Origin: Agromyces bauzanensis
Lineage (GTDB): Bacteria > Actinomycetota > Actinomycetes > Actinomycetales > Microbacteriaceae
Direction of reading: 5' to 3'
Length of the DNA: 64,000 bases
Assembly: GCF_014645655.1 (NCBI RefSeq)
Contig: NZ_BMMD01000006.1
Coordinates: forward strand, 88,377 to 152,376
Shown: positions 9,416 to 18,147 of the stretch, piece by piece
Layout of the letters: every line of letters starts with the position of its first letter
How positions within the stretch are numbered: the first letter of the stretch is position 1
Made by a program: the position numbers and the translations under genes
The notes under the pieces: generated by a model
Databases searched by the model: none
Told to the model about the DNA's origin: nothing
The model's input: the letters and a program-made list of their open reading frames with translations, nothing else

Positions 9416-10959
9416 CAGTCGTACCTCGCCTCGGCCCACCAGCCCTCGTGGTCGCGCACGAGGAGCCAGGCGCAACCGTCGTCGTCGACGATCTGGAACC
9501 GGTGCACGCGCTTGGCGTGCTCGGCGTCCCACCAACGCTCGACGACCGGCCACGGGCCGGCCCAGGCGCGCACCGGAGCCGCCTCGCCGCCGCCCACGGC
9601 GAACCGCTCGGGTGACGCGGAGATCGCCCCCCGCTCGTCGATGGCGACGGCGGAGCCGCGCTCGTCGAGGAGCGCGATCGGCAGCCGCTCGCGGAAGACG
9701 CTCGCGGGCGCGAGTGCGGGCAGGCTCCCGGGCCACGGCGCGTCGCTCGTGCGCTCGGGGGGTCGGTCGCCCCACGGCACGAGCACCTGCCGATCGGCGA
9801 GCATACGGCCCCCGCCGATCGCGGCGGTCACCACGGCCTCGTGCCCGAGCATGCTCTGCACGCGCGTGAGCCCGTGGTGCACGCGCTCGTCGGGGCCGCC
9901 GCCCCAGAGCCCCTCCTCGTGGTTGCCGGTCGAGTCGATGCGCTCGGGGATGACGCGCAACCGCACGATGGGGGAGGCGAGGCCCGCGTCGGCCGAGCCC
10001 GCGCCCTGCAGCTGCCAGCGGATGCGGTCGACGACGTCGGCCGGCGTGAACCAGCGCGGATGCAGCCAGCTCCGGCTCGAGTGCCCGCCGCGTTCGTCGT
10101 CGAGCTCGATGCGCAGGCCCGTGCACACGAGCCGCACGGCGCGCATGCGCTCGATGAACTCCTCGGCGCCCACGCGGAACGCGAACGCGAGCTGGTCGAT
10201 GCGATCGAGCGGGGGCTCGAAGTGCAGCTCGGCCTCGAACTCGGGCGGCGGCGTGCGCGCGATGACGCGGGCCTGCTCGCGCCCGGCCGCTCGATCGTGC
10301 GCGAACGCGCCGGCCGCCCCGAACCGGCGCCGCACGTCGGCCGCGGGCAGGGCGGCGAACTCGCCGAGCGTGCGCACGCCGAGCCGGTTCAGCAGGGTGG
10401 CCGTGCGCGGGTCGACCACGAGCGCGACGGGGAGCGGCGCGATGAACGCGGCGGATGCCCCGGGCGGCACGATCCCGACGGGCGACTCGCGCGCGGCGCG
10501 CGCCGCCTGCTCGGCCGCGAACGGCCCGTCGGCGATGCCGACCCGCGCACCCGGCACCCCGTGCTCGGCGACGGTCGCGAGGAGGGCCGACGCCGCGGCA
10601 TCCTCACCGCCGTAGTAGCGGGCGGGACCCCTCGCCCGCATCGCGAGCGTGCCCGGCCGGACGAGCTGCACGCCCGGCACGGCGGCTTCGACGGCCCGCA
10701 CGATCGGCTCGAAGACGCGGGCGTCGAGGTCGGCGTCGTAGCCGTGCACGATGAGGCCGGGGGAGCGGTACTGCGCCTCGCGGAGCTTCAGTCCGCGGGC
10801 GACGCCGTCGCGACGCGCGGCCGGCGAGCAGGCGAAGACGAGGCCGGCCTCGGTGAGCGCGATGGGCGCGGTCGGGTCGAGACCTGTCTCACGACAGGTG
10901 GCGAAGACGGGCCAGTCGGGGCACCAGAGCACGATGGTGCGGCCGAGTTCGGCGGTCAT
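9415..10959 (-). CDS. imuB: ImuB, Y-family DNA polymerase-like mutasome protein
   Basis: 514 residues with the DinB/UmuC fold but not a normal active site. The first motif is IVLWCPDWPVFATCRETG, where real polymerases have two acidic residues around a D-x-D. ImuB acts as a scaffold linking the beta clamp, ImuA' and DnaE2 rather than as a polymerase. Other landmarks are VFACSPAARRDGVARGLKLR, ARYYGGEDAAASALLA and the HhH segment LLNRLGVRTLGEFAALPAAD. The start at 10959 overlaps the imuA' stop (ATGA) and the stop overlaps dnaE2 (TGATG). The tight coupling matches co-expression of all three subunits. Confidence 0.94.
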   Translation of the reverse strand: MTAELGRTIVLWCPDWPVFATCRETGLDPTAPIALTEAGLVFACSPAARRDGVARGLKLREAQYRSPGLIVHGYDADLDARVFEPIVRAVEAAVPGVQLVRPGTLAMRARGPARYYGGEDAAASALLATVAEHGVPGARVGIADGPFAAEQAARAARESPVGIVPPGASAAFIAPLPVALVVDPRTATLLNRLGVRTLGEFAALPAADVRRRFGAAGAFAHDRAAGREQARVIARTPPPEFEAELHFEPPLDRIDQLAFAFRVGAEEFIERMRAVRLVCTGLRIELDDERGGHSSRSWLHPRWFTPADVVDRIRWQLQGAGSADAGLASPIVRLRVIPERIDSTGNHEEGLWGGGPDERVHHGLTRVQSMLGHEAVVTAAIGGGRMLADRQVLVPWGDRPPERTSDAPWPGSLPALAPASVFRERLPIALLDERGSAVAIDERGAISASPERFAVGGGEAAPVRAWAGPWPVVERWWDAEHAKRVHRFQIVDDDGCAWLLVRDHEGWWAEARYD

Positions 10960-11687
10960 CCGGTGGCCCTCCGTTCGAAGTCGTCGAGGGGGATCGGATC
11001 GGCGAGGCCGGGGGCAGGGCCCAGCGCCGCCGGCGCGAACTCGAGATGGCGACCGGGCAGCCGGAGGCGGGAGCGCGTGCGCCGAACGAACTCGCCGCGG
11101 CCGGCGACGCTCACGACGACCTCGCGTTCGGCGAGATGCCCGTGGCCGCGCTCGAGTCCCCGCCACTCGCTCGCCTCGACGCCGAGCCGGGCGTCGCTGC
11201 CGGGCCAATCGCCCGCGACGAGCAGGGTGGTGCCGCGCTGGCGGAGCCTCGCCTGGAGGCGACTCGACTCGGCGGGCGAGACCCTGCCCCCCGGCCGCAC
11301 CGCGACGACGGGGATGACGTCGGCGAGCGCCGCGACGACCGTGAGCCACTGGCGTCCGGGATCGGGTACGAGCACCAGCCGGTCGAGGGCGATGCCGAAC
11401 CGCGCGGCGGCCTCGACGCCGAACTCGGGCATGCCCGCCACCGCGACCCACCGACCGCTCGCGCTCGGCCCGGCGAGGAGCGCCATGAGCAGGGTTGTCG
11501 ACCCCTCGACCTGCACGACCGTGCCCTCGCGGAGCGTGCCGCCCGGCAACACCTCGGCAAGGGCCGGATGCGTCGGCACGGCCTTGGAATCGAGGCGCGT
11601 GGCCTGCATCCCGCGGATGCGGGCCTGCAGCTCCTCGACGCGCGCCGGCCGAGGGCTTGGAGCGGCGTGGGGAGCGGTCATGGTCAT
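10956..11687 (-). CDS. imuA: ImuA'-like RecA-related mutasome protein
   Basis: About 243 residues from ATG 11687 (MTMTAPHAAPSPRPARVEEL; a second ATG two codons on is also possible). It follows the actinobacterial ImuA' pattern: VEELQARIRGMQ, LAEVLPGGTLREGTVVQVEG, STTLLMALLAGPSA, ALDRLVLVPDPGRQWLTVV, then a C-terminal VVSVAGRGEFVRRTRSRLRL. It is a truncated RecA-like fold without an obvious Walker A Gly-Lys. It is the first gene of the imuA'-imuB-dnaE2 operon and sits nine bases downstream of a LexA-type box. Its stop overlaps the imuB start by four bases. Confidence 0.88.
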   Translation of the reverse strand: MTMTAPHAAPSPRPARVEELQARIRGMQATRLDSKAVPTHPALAEVLPGGTLREGTVVQVEGSTTLLMALLAGPSASGRWVAVAGMPEFGVEAAARFGIALDRLVLVPDPGRQWLTVVAALADVIPVVAVRPGGRVSPAESSRLQARLRQRGTTLLVAGDWPGSDARLGVEASEWRGLERGHGHLAEREVVVSVAGRGEFVRRTRSRLRLPGRHLEFAPAALGPAPGLADPIPLDDFERRATG

Positions 11688-11695
11688 ACCCCAGT

Positions 11696-11713
11696 TTCGA
11701 ACACATATTCGAA
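11696..11713 (-). promoter_or_regulatory. LexA (SOS) box upstream of imuA'-imuB-dnaE2
   Basis: TTCGAACACATATTCGAA on the plus strand. Read toward imuA' it contains TCGAATATGTGTTCGA, which differs from the actinobacterial SOS consensus (TCGAAC-N4-GTTCGA) at one position. It lies eight bases upstream of the imuA' start codon. A repressor bound here would block transcription initiation, consistent with DNA-damage induction of the mutasome genes as known in mycobacteria. Confidence 0.88.
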
Positions 11714-11771
11714 TGAGGCAAGCCGGGAAGGCCGTCCGTCCACCCCGCGTTCGGGCCGCCCAAGAACGACG

Positions 11772-11802
11772 GAAGGCCCAGATCGGCACGATCCGGGCCT
11801 TC
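11772..11802 (-). terminator. Rho-independent-type hairpin downstream of tRNA-Leu
   Basis: GAAGGCCC (11772-11779) pairs with GGGCCTTC (11795-11802), with a further GATC/GATC pairing inside, giving a strong stem around a short loop. It lies ten bases past the tRNA 3' end on the minus strand and before the imuA' promoter, so it would insulate the SOS operon from tRNA transcription. Confidence 0.7.
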
Positions 11803-11812
11803 TCGCAACGCG

Positions 11813-11896
11813 TGCGCGAGGGGGGACTTGAACCCCCACGCCCGTTAGGGCACTAGCACCTCAAGCTAGCGCGTCTGCCATTTCCGCCACCCGCGC
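11813..11896 (-). tRNA. tRNA-Leu (anticodon GAG)
   Basis: An 84-base class II tRNA. The 5' acceptor GCGCGGG pairs with CTCGCGC (one G-U pair) before discriminator A at 11813. The anticodon stem CTAGC/GCTAG encloses loop TTGAGGT with anticodon GAG, reading CTC leucine codons. There is a long variable arm, and the T-arm contains GGTTCAAGTCC. CCA is not encoded, as usual for actinobacteria. A terminator hairpin follows it. Confidence 0.96.
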
Positions 11897-12008
11897 GTTG
11901 TCTCGGGCCCTAGATCGCTCGGTGGCCCGAGAGAAGACCTTAGCACGGATTCAGGGGGGCCTCGAACGCCGGTGGCCCGCCTCGATCGCCGCGGCTACGG
12001 TGAAACGC

Positions 12009-13334
12009 ATGGCCTCCTCACCCGCAGTCCCGCAGCCGACGACCGAGCTCGAGGAGACTGCCGTGATCGCGCGGGATCTCATCCGCATCGACACGTCGAA
12101 CTACGGCGAGGGGAAGGCCACGGGCGAGCGCGAGGCCGCCGAATACGTCGAGGCCAAGCTCGCCGCGCTCGGCCTCGCCCCGCAGCTGTTCGAGCCCGAG
12201 CCGCGTCGCACGAGCGTCGTCGCGCGCGTGCCGGGGCGCGACCCCGACAAGCCGGCGCTCGTGCTGCACGGCCACCTCGACGTGGTGCCTGCCGACGCGC
12301 GCAACTGGAGCGTCGACCCGTTCGCGGGCGAGATCCGCGACGGCATGCTCTGGGGTCGCGGCGCGGTCGACATGAAGGACATGGACGCCATGATGCTCAC
12401 GGCGCTCGGCGACATCATCGGCGCCGGCTCCCTGCCCGAGCGCGAGATCGTCGTGGCCTTCTTCGCCGACGAGGAGGCGGGCGGCGGCCTCGGCGCGAGC
12501 TGGCTCGTCGACCACCATCCCGAGCTCTTCGCGGGCGCCACGGAGGCGATCAGCGAGGTCGGCGGCTACTCCATCACGGTCGGCGGCACTCGGGCGTACC
12601 TCTTGCAGACGGGGGAGAAGTCGCTCATCTGGGTCCGTCTCATCGCCCGCGGTGTCGCCGCGCACGGCTCTCGGCTGATCCGCGACAATGCCGTCACCAA
12701 GCTCGCCGTGGCGATCGCGCGCATCGGCCGCCGGGAGTGGCCGCTGCGGCTCACCGACACCACCCGCGAGCTCCTCGCCGAGATCGCGGGCGTGCTCGGC
12801 GTGGACCCCGAGCAGGTCTCGCCCGACGAGCTCGCACTCGCCACGGGCTCGGCGTCGGGGTTCATCACGGCCACGCTCCGCACGACCGCGAACCCGACAG
12901 TGCTCGACGCCGGCTACAAGCACAACGTCATCCCCGACCACGCCGAGGCCCTCGTCGACATCCGCACCCTGCCGGGCGAGGAGGACGCGGTGCTCGCCGA
13001 GATCGAGGAGCTCATCGGCGACGACATCGAGATCCGGATCGTGCATCGCGACATCGGGCTCGAGACATCCACCTCGGGTCCGCTGGTCGACGCCGTCAGG
13101 CGCACGATCGAGGTGCACGACCCGGGGGCCCCGGTCTTCCCGTATCTCCTGTCGGGCGGCACCGACAACAAGTCCCTGAGCCGGCTCGGCATCGCGGGCT
13201 ACGGGTTCGCGCCGCTGCGCCTGCCCGCGGGCCTCGACTTCCCGGGCATGTTCCACGGGGTCGACGAGCGCGTTCCGCTCCACGCACTATCCTTCGGGAG
13301 GCGGGTCCTGCGCGACCTGCTCCTCGGCTACTGA
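12009..13334 (+). CDS. M20 family metallopeptidase (dipeptidase/deacylase)
   Basis: 441 residues of the M20/M25/M40 zinc hydrolase family. Metal-binding and catalytic landmarks are [13 protein letters not shown] (first His plus Asp), [17 protein letters not shown] (bridging Asp), [16 protein letters not shown] (catalytic Glu-Glu pair) and the C-terminal [13 protein letters not shown] region. The dimerisation domain lies between, with [20 protein letters not shown]. The substrate is probably a peptide or N-acyl amino acid; specificity cannot be read. The ATG at 12009 is chosen because TACGGT (11996-12001) sits seven bases before it, the leaderless arrangement. A longer upstream frame overlaps the tRNA region. 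Confidence 0.9.
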   Translation: MASSPAVPQPTTELEETAVIARDLIRIDTSNYGEGKATGEREAAEYVEAKLAALGLAPQLFEPEPRRTSVVARVPGRDPDKPALVLHGHLDVVPADARNWSVDPFAGEIRDGMLWGRGAVDMKDMDAMMLTALGDIIGAGSLPEREIVVAFFADEEAGGGLGASWLVDHHPELFAGATEAISEVGGYSITVGGTRAYLLQTGEKSLIWVRLIARGVAAHGSRLIRDNAVTKLAVAIARIGRREWPLRLTDTTRELLAEIAGVLGVDPEQVSPDELALATGSASGFITATLRTTANPTVLDAGYKHNVIPDHAEALVDIRTLPGEEDAVLAEIEELIGDDIEIRIVHRDIGLETSTSGPLVDAVRRTIEVHDPGAPVFPYLLSGGTDNKSLSRLGIAGYGFAPLRLPAGLDFPGMFHGVDERVPLHALSFGRRVLRDLLLGY

Positions 13335-13371
13335 CCGCGACCGGTCTCGATCCACGACTCCCGGAAGGCGG

Positions 13372-14199
13372 ATGTCCCAGTTGCTCGACGCGATAATCCT
13401 CGGCCTCGTTCAAGGCCTCACCGAGTTCCTCCCCATCTCCTCGAGCGCCCACCTGCGAATCCTGGGGGAGTTCCTCCCGAGCGCCCAGGACCCGGGCGCC
13501 GCGTTCACCGCGATCACGCAGATCGGCACCGAGACGGCGGTCGTCGTGTTCTTCTGGCGCGACATCACGCGCATCATCTCGCACTGGTTCCGATCGCTCT
13601 TCGGTCGCGTTCCGCGACACGACCCCGACGCGCGCATGGGCTGGCTCATCATCATCGGTTCGATCCCGATCGTCGTGCTCGGCATCCTCTTCCAGGACGA
13701 GATCGAGACGACGTTCCGCTCGCTCTGGATCGTCGCGACCATGCTCGTCGTCTTCGGCGTGATCCTGGGCCTGGCCGACTGGGCGGGCGCGAAGAATCGC
13801 TCACTCGACCGGCTGAACGTGCCGCACGGCATCCTGTTCGGGCTCGCCCAGGCACTGGCGCTCATCCCGGGCGTGTCGCGCTCCGGGGGCACGATCACCA
13901 TGGGACTCCTGCTCGGCTACGCACGGCCCGCGGCGGCGCGATACGCGTTCCTCCTCGCCATCCCTGCGGTGTTCGGCTCGGGCTTCTACCAGCTCTTCAA
14001 GAGCTGGGGCGAGCCGGCCGTCTTCGGCCCGCTCGAGACCGGGGTCGCGACGCTCGTCGCGTTCATCGTGGCGATCCTCATCATCGCATTCTTCATGAGC
14101 TGGATCTCGAAGCACAGCTTCCTGCCGTTCGTGATCTACCGCCTCGCGCTCGGCGGGTTCATCTTCTGGCTGCTGGCCACGGGCACCATCGACGCCTGA
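13372..14199 (+). CDS. uppP: Undecaprenyl-diphosphate phosphatase UppP (BacA)
   Basis: A 275-residue polytopic membrane enzyme that dephosphorylates undecaprenyl pyrophosphate to recycle the lipid carrier of peptidoglycan synthesis; overexpression is known to confer bacitracin tolerance. Both BacA signatures are intact: [19 protein letters not shown] (Glu-rich motif and the SSSAH segment) near the N-terminus and [18 protein letters not shown] in the middle. About seven to eight membrane helices are visible, with a hydrophobic C-terminus. It follows the M20 gene by 38 bases and may share its transcript. Confidence 0.96.
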   Translation: MSQLLDAIILGLVQGLTEFLPISSSAHLRILGEFLPSAQDPGAAFTAITQIGTETAVVVFFWRDITRIISHWFRSLFGRVPRHDPDARMGWLIIIGSIPIVVLGILFQDEIETTFRSLWIVATMLVVFGVILGLADWAGAKNRSLDRLNVPHGILFGLAQALALIPGVSRSGGTITMGLLLGYARPAAARYAFLLAIPAVFGSGFYQLFKSWGEPAVFGPLETGVATLVAFIVAILIIAFFMSWISKHSFLPFVIYRLALGGFIFWLLATGTIDA

Positions 14200-14249
14200 T
14201 CGCCCGGTGTGCCCGGGGTCGGCGTCCCGCAGTGGGCCGGCGTCGTTCC

Positions 14250-14331
14250 GTTCGCCGAGTCGCAGGACGACACGCCGATTCGCGCGGTGGGATGTCGGCG
14301 TGTCGCGCAGAAGTTCCTGCGACTCGCGAAC
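14250..14331. repeat. Large imperfect inverted repeat between uppP and the PAC2 gene
   Basis: Outer arms GTTCG-C-CGAGTCGCAGGA (14250-14267) and TCCTGCGACTCGCGAAC (14315-14331) are complementary except for one extra C. Immediately inside, CGACACGCCGA (14268-14278) pairs with TCGGCGTGTCG (14295-14305). The loop is 16 bases, and a nine-base bulge sits on the right arm. The 82-base structure is much larger than an ordinary terminator and has no U-tract. It lies between convergent genes. It could be a bidirectional terminator, a structured RNA or a dispersed genomic repeat. Confidence 0.7.
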
Positions 14332-14375
14332 GGCGACGCGGTGGGGCAGCGGATGCCGCAGCCGGCGCGTGCGGC

Positions 14376-15362
14376 TCAGGCGCCGTCGCGCGGGCGCCAG
14401 GGCTCGTCGCGCGGGCCGTCGCCGCGACCGTCGGCCCGGCCCTCGGGTCCGTCGCCGCGACGGCGCAGGTAGCGCTCGAACTCCTGCGCGATGGCCTCGC
14501 CGCTCGCCTCGGGCGCGTCGACGGCGTCGCGCGCCTGCTCGAGCTGGGTGATGTAGCCCGCCATGTCCTCGTCGTCGGCCGCGAGTTCGTTCACTCCGGC
14601 CTCCCACGCCTTGGCCTCCGCCTCGAGGTTGCCGCGCGGGATGCTGAGCCCCGTGAGCTCCTCGACCTTGCCGAGCAGGGCGAGCACGGCCTTCGGCGAG
14701 GGCGCGTTGTGCACGTAGTGCGGCACCGACGCCCACAGCGACACCGTCGGGATGCCGACGCGTTCGGCCTGGTCGGCGATGACGCTGAGGATGCCGACCG
14801 GTCCCTCGTAGCTCGAGCGGTCGACGCCGAGCGCCCGGCGCACCTCGGCGTTCTCGCTCGACGCGAACACCGAGAGCGGGCGCGTGTGCGGGGCATCCGC
14901 CAGCATCGCGCCCAGCAGCACGATGCCCTCGATGTCAGCGGTGAGCGCCGCGTCGACGAGCTCGGCCGCGAATCCCCTCCAGCTGCGAGCGGGCTCGGCG
15001 CCGATGAGCACGTGCAGCGAGTCCGCGCCAGGGCCGGTCACGCCCTCCTCGTCGTCCGATGTGGGCATGCCGCTCGGGCCGAGGATGGCCGCGCCGGGCC
15101 ATTCGAGCCGGCCCATGCCGTCGTCGCCGGCGACGACCGTCGGGCGCGTGAACTGGTAGTCGAAGTAGAGCTCGGGGTCGACCGCGGCGATCTCGACGAG
15201 GCCGAGGCGATCGATGAGGAGCTTCGCGGCACCGGTCGCCGCCTCGCCGGCGTCGTTCCAACCCTCGAACGCGACGATGAGCAGCCTTCCGCCCTCGAAT
15301 CCGGCCGGCTGTTTCACTCCTGGTGCCCCGCTTTCCGCCCGGTGGACCCGGGACACCTCCAC
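14376..15362 (-). CDS. PAC2 family protein (proteasome assembly chaperone-like)
   Basis: 328 residues of the actinobacterial PAC2 family: LLIVAFEGWNDAGEAATGAA at the start of the domain, then ELYFDYQFTRPTVV, HVLIGAEPARSWRGFAAEL, VSLWASVPHYVHNAPSPKA and a charged, Arg-rich C-terminal tail after residue 290. The fold is that of eukaryotic proteasome assembly chaperone 2; the bacterial role is not established. The GTG at 15362 gives the longest protein. A GTG at 15317 (VKQPAGFEGG) is an alternative that fits the family start better, so the first 15 residues are uncertain. It is divergent from the HAD gene. Confidence 0.88.
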   Translation of the reverse strand: MEVSRVHRAESGAPGVKQPAGFEGGRLLIVAFEGWNDAGEAATGAAKLLIDRLGLVEIAAVDPELYFDYQFTRPTVVAGDDGMGRLEWPGAAILGPSGMPTSDDEEGVTGPGADSLHVLIGAEPARSWRGFAAELVDAALTADIEGIVLLGAMLADAPHTRPLSVFASSENAEVRRALGVDRSSYEGPVGILSVIADQAERVGIPTVSLWASVPHYVHNAPSPKAVLALLGKVEELTGLSIPRGNLEAEAKAWEAGVNELAADDEDMAGYITQLEQARDAVDAPEASGEAIAQEFERYLRRRGDGPEGRADGRGDGPRDEPWRPRDGA

Positions 15363-15377
15363 AATAGGCCGTGCCCG

Positions 15378-15383
15378 TAGACT
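15378..15383 (+). promoter_or_regulatory. Leaderless-type -10 element for the HAD gene
   Basis: TAGACT ends eight bases before the GTG at 15392. This places the expected transcription start at or next to the start codon and decides the start in favour of 15392 over the upstream ATG at 15371. Confidence 0.6.
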
Positions 15384-15391
15384 TGCGGGTT

Positions 15392-16066
15392 GTGACCACT
15401 CGCCTCCCCGCCGCCGTCCTCTGGGACATGGACGGCACCCTCGTCGACACCGAACGCTACTGGATGGCGGCCGAGGAGGAGCTCGTGGAGTCCTTCGGCG
15501 GCCGCTGGACGCACGAGGACGCGCTCGGCCTCGTCGGCAGCGGGCTGTGGGAGGCCGCGGTGGTCTTCCAGTCGGCGGGCGTCGACCTCGACGCCGACAC
15601 GATCGTCGCCCGGCTCACCGCGCGCGTGCAGGAGCAGCTCGCCGGGCACGGCGTGCCGTGGCGGCCCGGCGCCCGCGAGCTGCTCGAGGCGCTGCGCGAG
15701 GCATCCGTGCCCACCGCCCTCGTCACCATGTCGGTGCGATCGATGGCCGACGACGTCGTGCGGGCGATCCCGTTCCGCGCGTTCGACGTGCTCGTCACGG
15801 GTGACGCCGTGCAGCACGCGAAGCCGCACCCCGGGCCGTACCTGAAGGCGGCGAAGGAGCTCGGCGTCGACGTGCGCGAGTGCGTCGCCATCGAGGACTC
15901 ACCCGCCGGCCTCACCTCGGCGTGGGCGTCGGGTGCCGTCACGGTCGGCGTGCCGAACATCCTCGCGCTCGACGAGGCGCCCGCCCACGTGCTGTGGCCG
16001 ACGCTCGAAGGTCGGTCGGTCGCCGACGTCGCCGCACTCCTCGACCATCGGGAGGCGCACGCATGA
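15392..16066 (+). CDS. HAD superfamily phosphatase (beta-phosphoglucomutase/phosphatase-like)
   Basis: About 224 residues. HAD motif I is LWDMDGTLVDTE (nucleophile and acid/base aspartates), motif II is the TALVTMS threonine/serine, motif III lysine is in HAKPHPGPYLKA, and motif IV is VAIEDSPAGL. A helical cap domain (residues about 20-85) makes it a subfamily IA enzyme, usually acting on small sugar or nucleotide phosphates; the substrate is unknown. Its TGA overlaps the ATG of trmI (ATGA), so the two genes are translationally coupled, as in other actinobacteria. Confidence 0.9.
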   Translation: MTTRLPAAVLWDMDGTLVDTERYWMAAEEELVESFGGRWTHEDALGLVGSGLWEAAVVFQSAGVDLDADTIVARLTARVQEQLAGHGVPWRPGARELLEALREASVPTALVTMSVRSMADDVVRAIPFRAFDVLVTGDAVQHAKPHPGPYLKAAKELGVDVRECVAIEDSPAGLTSAWASGAVTVGVPNILALDEAPAHVLWPTLEGRSVADVAALLDHREAHA

Positions 16067-17109
16067 TCGAGAGTCGCGGCGGGCGCAGCGGGCCGTTCCG
16101 CGCGGGCGACCGGGTGCAGCTCACCGGCCCCAAGGGACGCATGCACACCATCACGCTCGAGCCCGGCAGGCTCTTCCACTCCCACAAGGGCGCGATCGCG
16201 CACGACGACCTCATCGGCCTGCCCGACGGCTCGGTCGTGACCAACCAGACGGGTGTCGAGTACCTCGCGCTGCGGCCGCTCCTCAGCGACTTCGTGATGT
16301 CGATGCCGCGCGGTGCGGCCATCGTCTACCCGAAGGATGCCGCGCAGATCCTCGCCCAGGCCGACGTCTTCCCCGGCGCCAACGTGGTCGAGGCGGGTGT
16401 CGGCTCCGGAGCACTCGCGCTGTGGCTGCTCCGGGCGATCGGACCGACCGGGCGCCTGCATTCGTTCGAGCGGCGCGAGGAGTTCGCGGACGTCGCGCGC
16501 GGCAACGTCGCGACGTTCCATGGCGCCGACCCCGAGAACTGGTCGATCACGCTCGGCGATCTCGCGGAGTCCCTGCCCGGACAAGTGGCCGAGGCATCCG
16601 TCGATCGTGTCGTGCTCGACATGCTCGCGCCGTGGGAGTGCGTCGACGCCGTGTCGACCGCGTTGAAGCCCGGCGGCGTGCTGCTCTGCTATATCGCGAC
16701 CGTGACGCAGCTGTCGCGGGTGGCGGAGGCCATCCGCGCGACCGGGTGGTACACGGAGCCGCAGGCGAACGAGACGATGGTGCGCGGCTGGCATGTGCAG
16801 GGCCTCGCCGTGCGACCCGACCACCGCATGATCGCGCACACGGGCTTCCTCGTCACGGCTCGCCGGCTCGCCCCGGGCACCGTGCTGCCCGAGCTCAAGC
16901 GCCGTCCGTCGAAGACCGAGTTCAGCGACGACGACGTCGAGGCGTGGACGCCGGGTGCGCTCGGCGAGCGCCAGGTGAGCGACAAGGCCCTCCGCAAGCG
17001 CGCGCGAGCAGCGGATGCCGCGGCCGCGAGCTCCCGTGCGGCCGAGCCCGATGCGAGCGCCGCCGATTCCGACGCCGGCGCCACCGACTCAGCGGGCGAA
17101 GCCGGGTAG
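16063..17109 (+). CDS. trmI: tRNA (adenine-N1)-methyltransferase TrmI
   Basis: 348 residues. The N-terminal beta domain (FRAGDRVQLTGPKGRMHTIT, HSHKGAIAHDDLIG) and the Rossmann methyltransferase core (VVEAGVGSGALALWLLRAIG as AdoMet motif I, VVLDMLAPWECVDAV as the catalytic-site strand) are those of the homotetrameric TrmI/Trm61 enzymes. These make m1A58 in the T-loop of tRNAs. The tail after residue 285 is low-complexity Ala/Asp/Ser and probably disordered. It is coupled to the HAD gene by a four-base overlap. The Mycobacterium homologue is often linked to proteasome genes; here pafBC follows 1 kb downstream. Confidence 0.95.
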   Translation: MIESRGGRSGPFRAGDRVQLTGPKGRMHTITLEPGRLFHSHKGAIAHDDLIGLPDGSVVTNQTGVEYLALRPLLSDFVMSMPRGAAIVYPKDAAQILAQADVFPGANVVEAGVGSGALALWLLRAIGPTGRLHSFERREEFADVARGNVATFHGADPENWSITLGDLAESLPGQVAEASVDRVVLDMLAPWECVDAVSTALKPGGVLLCYIATVTQLSRVAEAIRATGWYTEPQANETMVRGWHVQGLAVRPDHRMIAHTGFLVTARRLAPGTVLPELKRRPSKTEFSDDDVEAWTPGALGERQVSDKALRKRARAADAAAASSRAAEPDASAADSDAGATDSAGEAG

Positions 17110-17152
17110 GCTACCAACGCCCCTCCGCGACCCATCGAAGAATCGAGGATCA

Positions 17153-18097
17153 GTGCGCTCGTCATTCGTGCTCATCGCCACGGCCGGTCTCGTCGCCGTG
17201 ACGCTCTCCGGATGCGCTTCGGCGCCCGCCCCCGAGGCGCAGGCCGGGCAGTCGTCCGACGTCGTCGTCGTGACAGGGGACTTCGGCGAGACGCCGAGAG
17301 TGGAGTTCCCGACACCGCTCGTGCCCGGCGAGACCCAGTGCGCCGAGGTCATCGCGGGCGAGGGCGAGCGGCTCCGGGAGGGCCAGCACGCGCTCATCCG
17401 CTACGCCGTGTACAACGGCGCGAACGGCGACCAGGTCGAGGTGACGGGGTACGGCGATCAGGATCCGGTCGAGGTGACCCTCGTGGAGGGGCTCATGCCC
17501 GGTCTGCGGAAGGCCCTCACGTGCGCGAACGAGGGTTCCCGGGTAGTGGCGGTGATCCCGTCCGACGACGGCCTGGGCGACGCCGGCAATGCCGCACTCG
17601 GCATCGCCGGCGGCGACAGCCTCGTGTTCGTCGTCGACGTGGAGCGTGCGTTCCTCACGCGTGCGGACGGCTCGGTGCGCCTGTCCCGGGACGGATTCCC
17701 CGCGGTCGTGCTCGCGCCCGACGGGCGCCCGGGCATCACCATTCCGAACAACGATCCGCCCGTCGGCGACACGAGCGAGGTCGCGGTCCTGAAGCAGGGC
17801 AACGGCCAGACCATCGAGGACGGCGACGCGGTGGTCGTGCACTACACCGGCGTGCTGTGGGATGACAGCAAGACGGTGTTCGACTCCAGCTGGGAGAACG
17901 GCCGGCCGGCGACCTTCGTCGTCGGCGAGGGTGGCAACGTGATCCCGGGCTTCACGACGGCGCTCGTCGGCCAGAAGGTCGGCTCGCAGATCGGCGTGAT
18001 CGTGCCCCCGTCGGAGGGCTACGGCGAGGAGGGCAACGGCCAGGTGCCGGGCGGCGCGACGCTGTTCTTCGTGGTCGACATCCTGGGTGTCATCTGA
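17153..18097 (+). CDS. FKBP-type peptidyl-prolyl isomerase lipoprotein
   Basis: 314 residues from GTG 17153, with a GAGG site upstream and a TAGGCT -10 candidate at 17107-17112. The signal peptide ends in a lipobox (VAVTLSGC), so the protein is a predicted surface lipoprotein. Residues about 35-190 resemble a degenerate first FKBP domain. The C-terminal FKBP domain is complete (DGDAVVVHYTGVLWDDSKTV, FDSSWENGRPATFVVGEGG, VIPGFTTALVGQKVGSQIGV, PPSEGYGEEGNG). It probably assists folding of secreted proteins, which fits the Tat genes downstream. Confidence 0.92.
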   Translation: MRSSFVLIATAGLVAVTLSGCASAPAPEAQAGQSSDVVVVTGDFGETPRVEFPTPLVPGETQCAEVIAGEGERLREGQHALIRYAVYNGANGDQVEVTGYGDQDPVEVTLVEGLMPGLRKALTCANEGSRVVAVIPSDDGLGDAGNAALGIAGGDSLVFVVDVERAFLTRADGSVRLSRDGFPAVVLAPDGRPGITIPNNDPPVGDTSEVAVLKQGNGQTIEDGDAVVVHYTGVLWDDSKTVFDSSWENGRPATFVVGEGGNVIPGFTTALVGQKVGSQIGVIVPPSEGYGEEGNGQVPGGATLFFVVDILGVI

Positions 18098-18134
18098 CTC
18101 GGTCGGCGACGGTCGGGGGCGGCCCCCGGATGAG

Positions 18135-18140
18135 TATGAT
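18135..18140 (+). promoter_or_regulatory. Leaderless-type -10 element for pafB
   Basis: TATGAT, seven bases before an in-frame GTG at 18148. It would make the ATG at 18130, which lies upstream of this element, untranscribed. That is the reason for choosing 18148. Confidence 0.5.
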
Positions 18141-18147
18141 CGCTCGT

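Noticed and set aside
9416-10126. In-frame 237-residue N-terminal extension of dnaE2
   Set aside because: It lies entirely inside imuB in another frame; the TGATG overlap at 9415 is the normal coupling and matches the family N-terminus.
7040-10615. Plus-strand open frame of 1191 codons
   Set aside because: It is antisense to dnaE2 and imuB, which have clear motifs. Long antisense frames arise from the strong third-position G/C bias, and the translation is Arg/Glu/His-rich without any domain.
18110-18129. GC-rich inverted repeat before pafB as a terminator
   Set aside because: The stem GGGGGC/GCCCCC has almost no loop and no U-tract, and may be chance in this composition.
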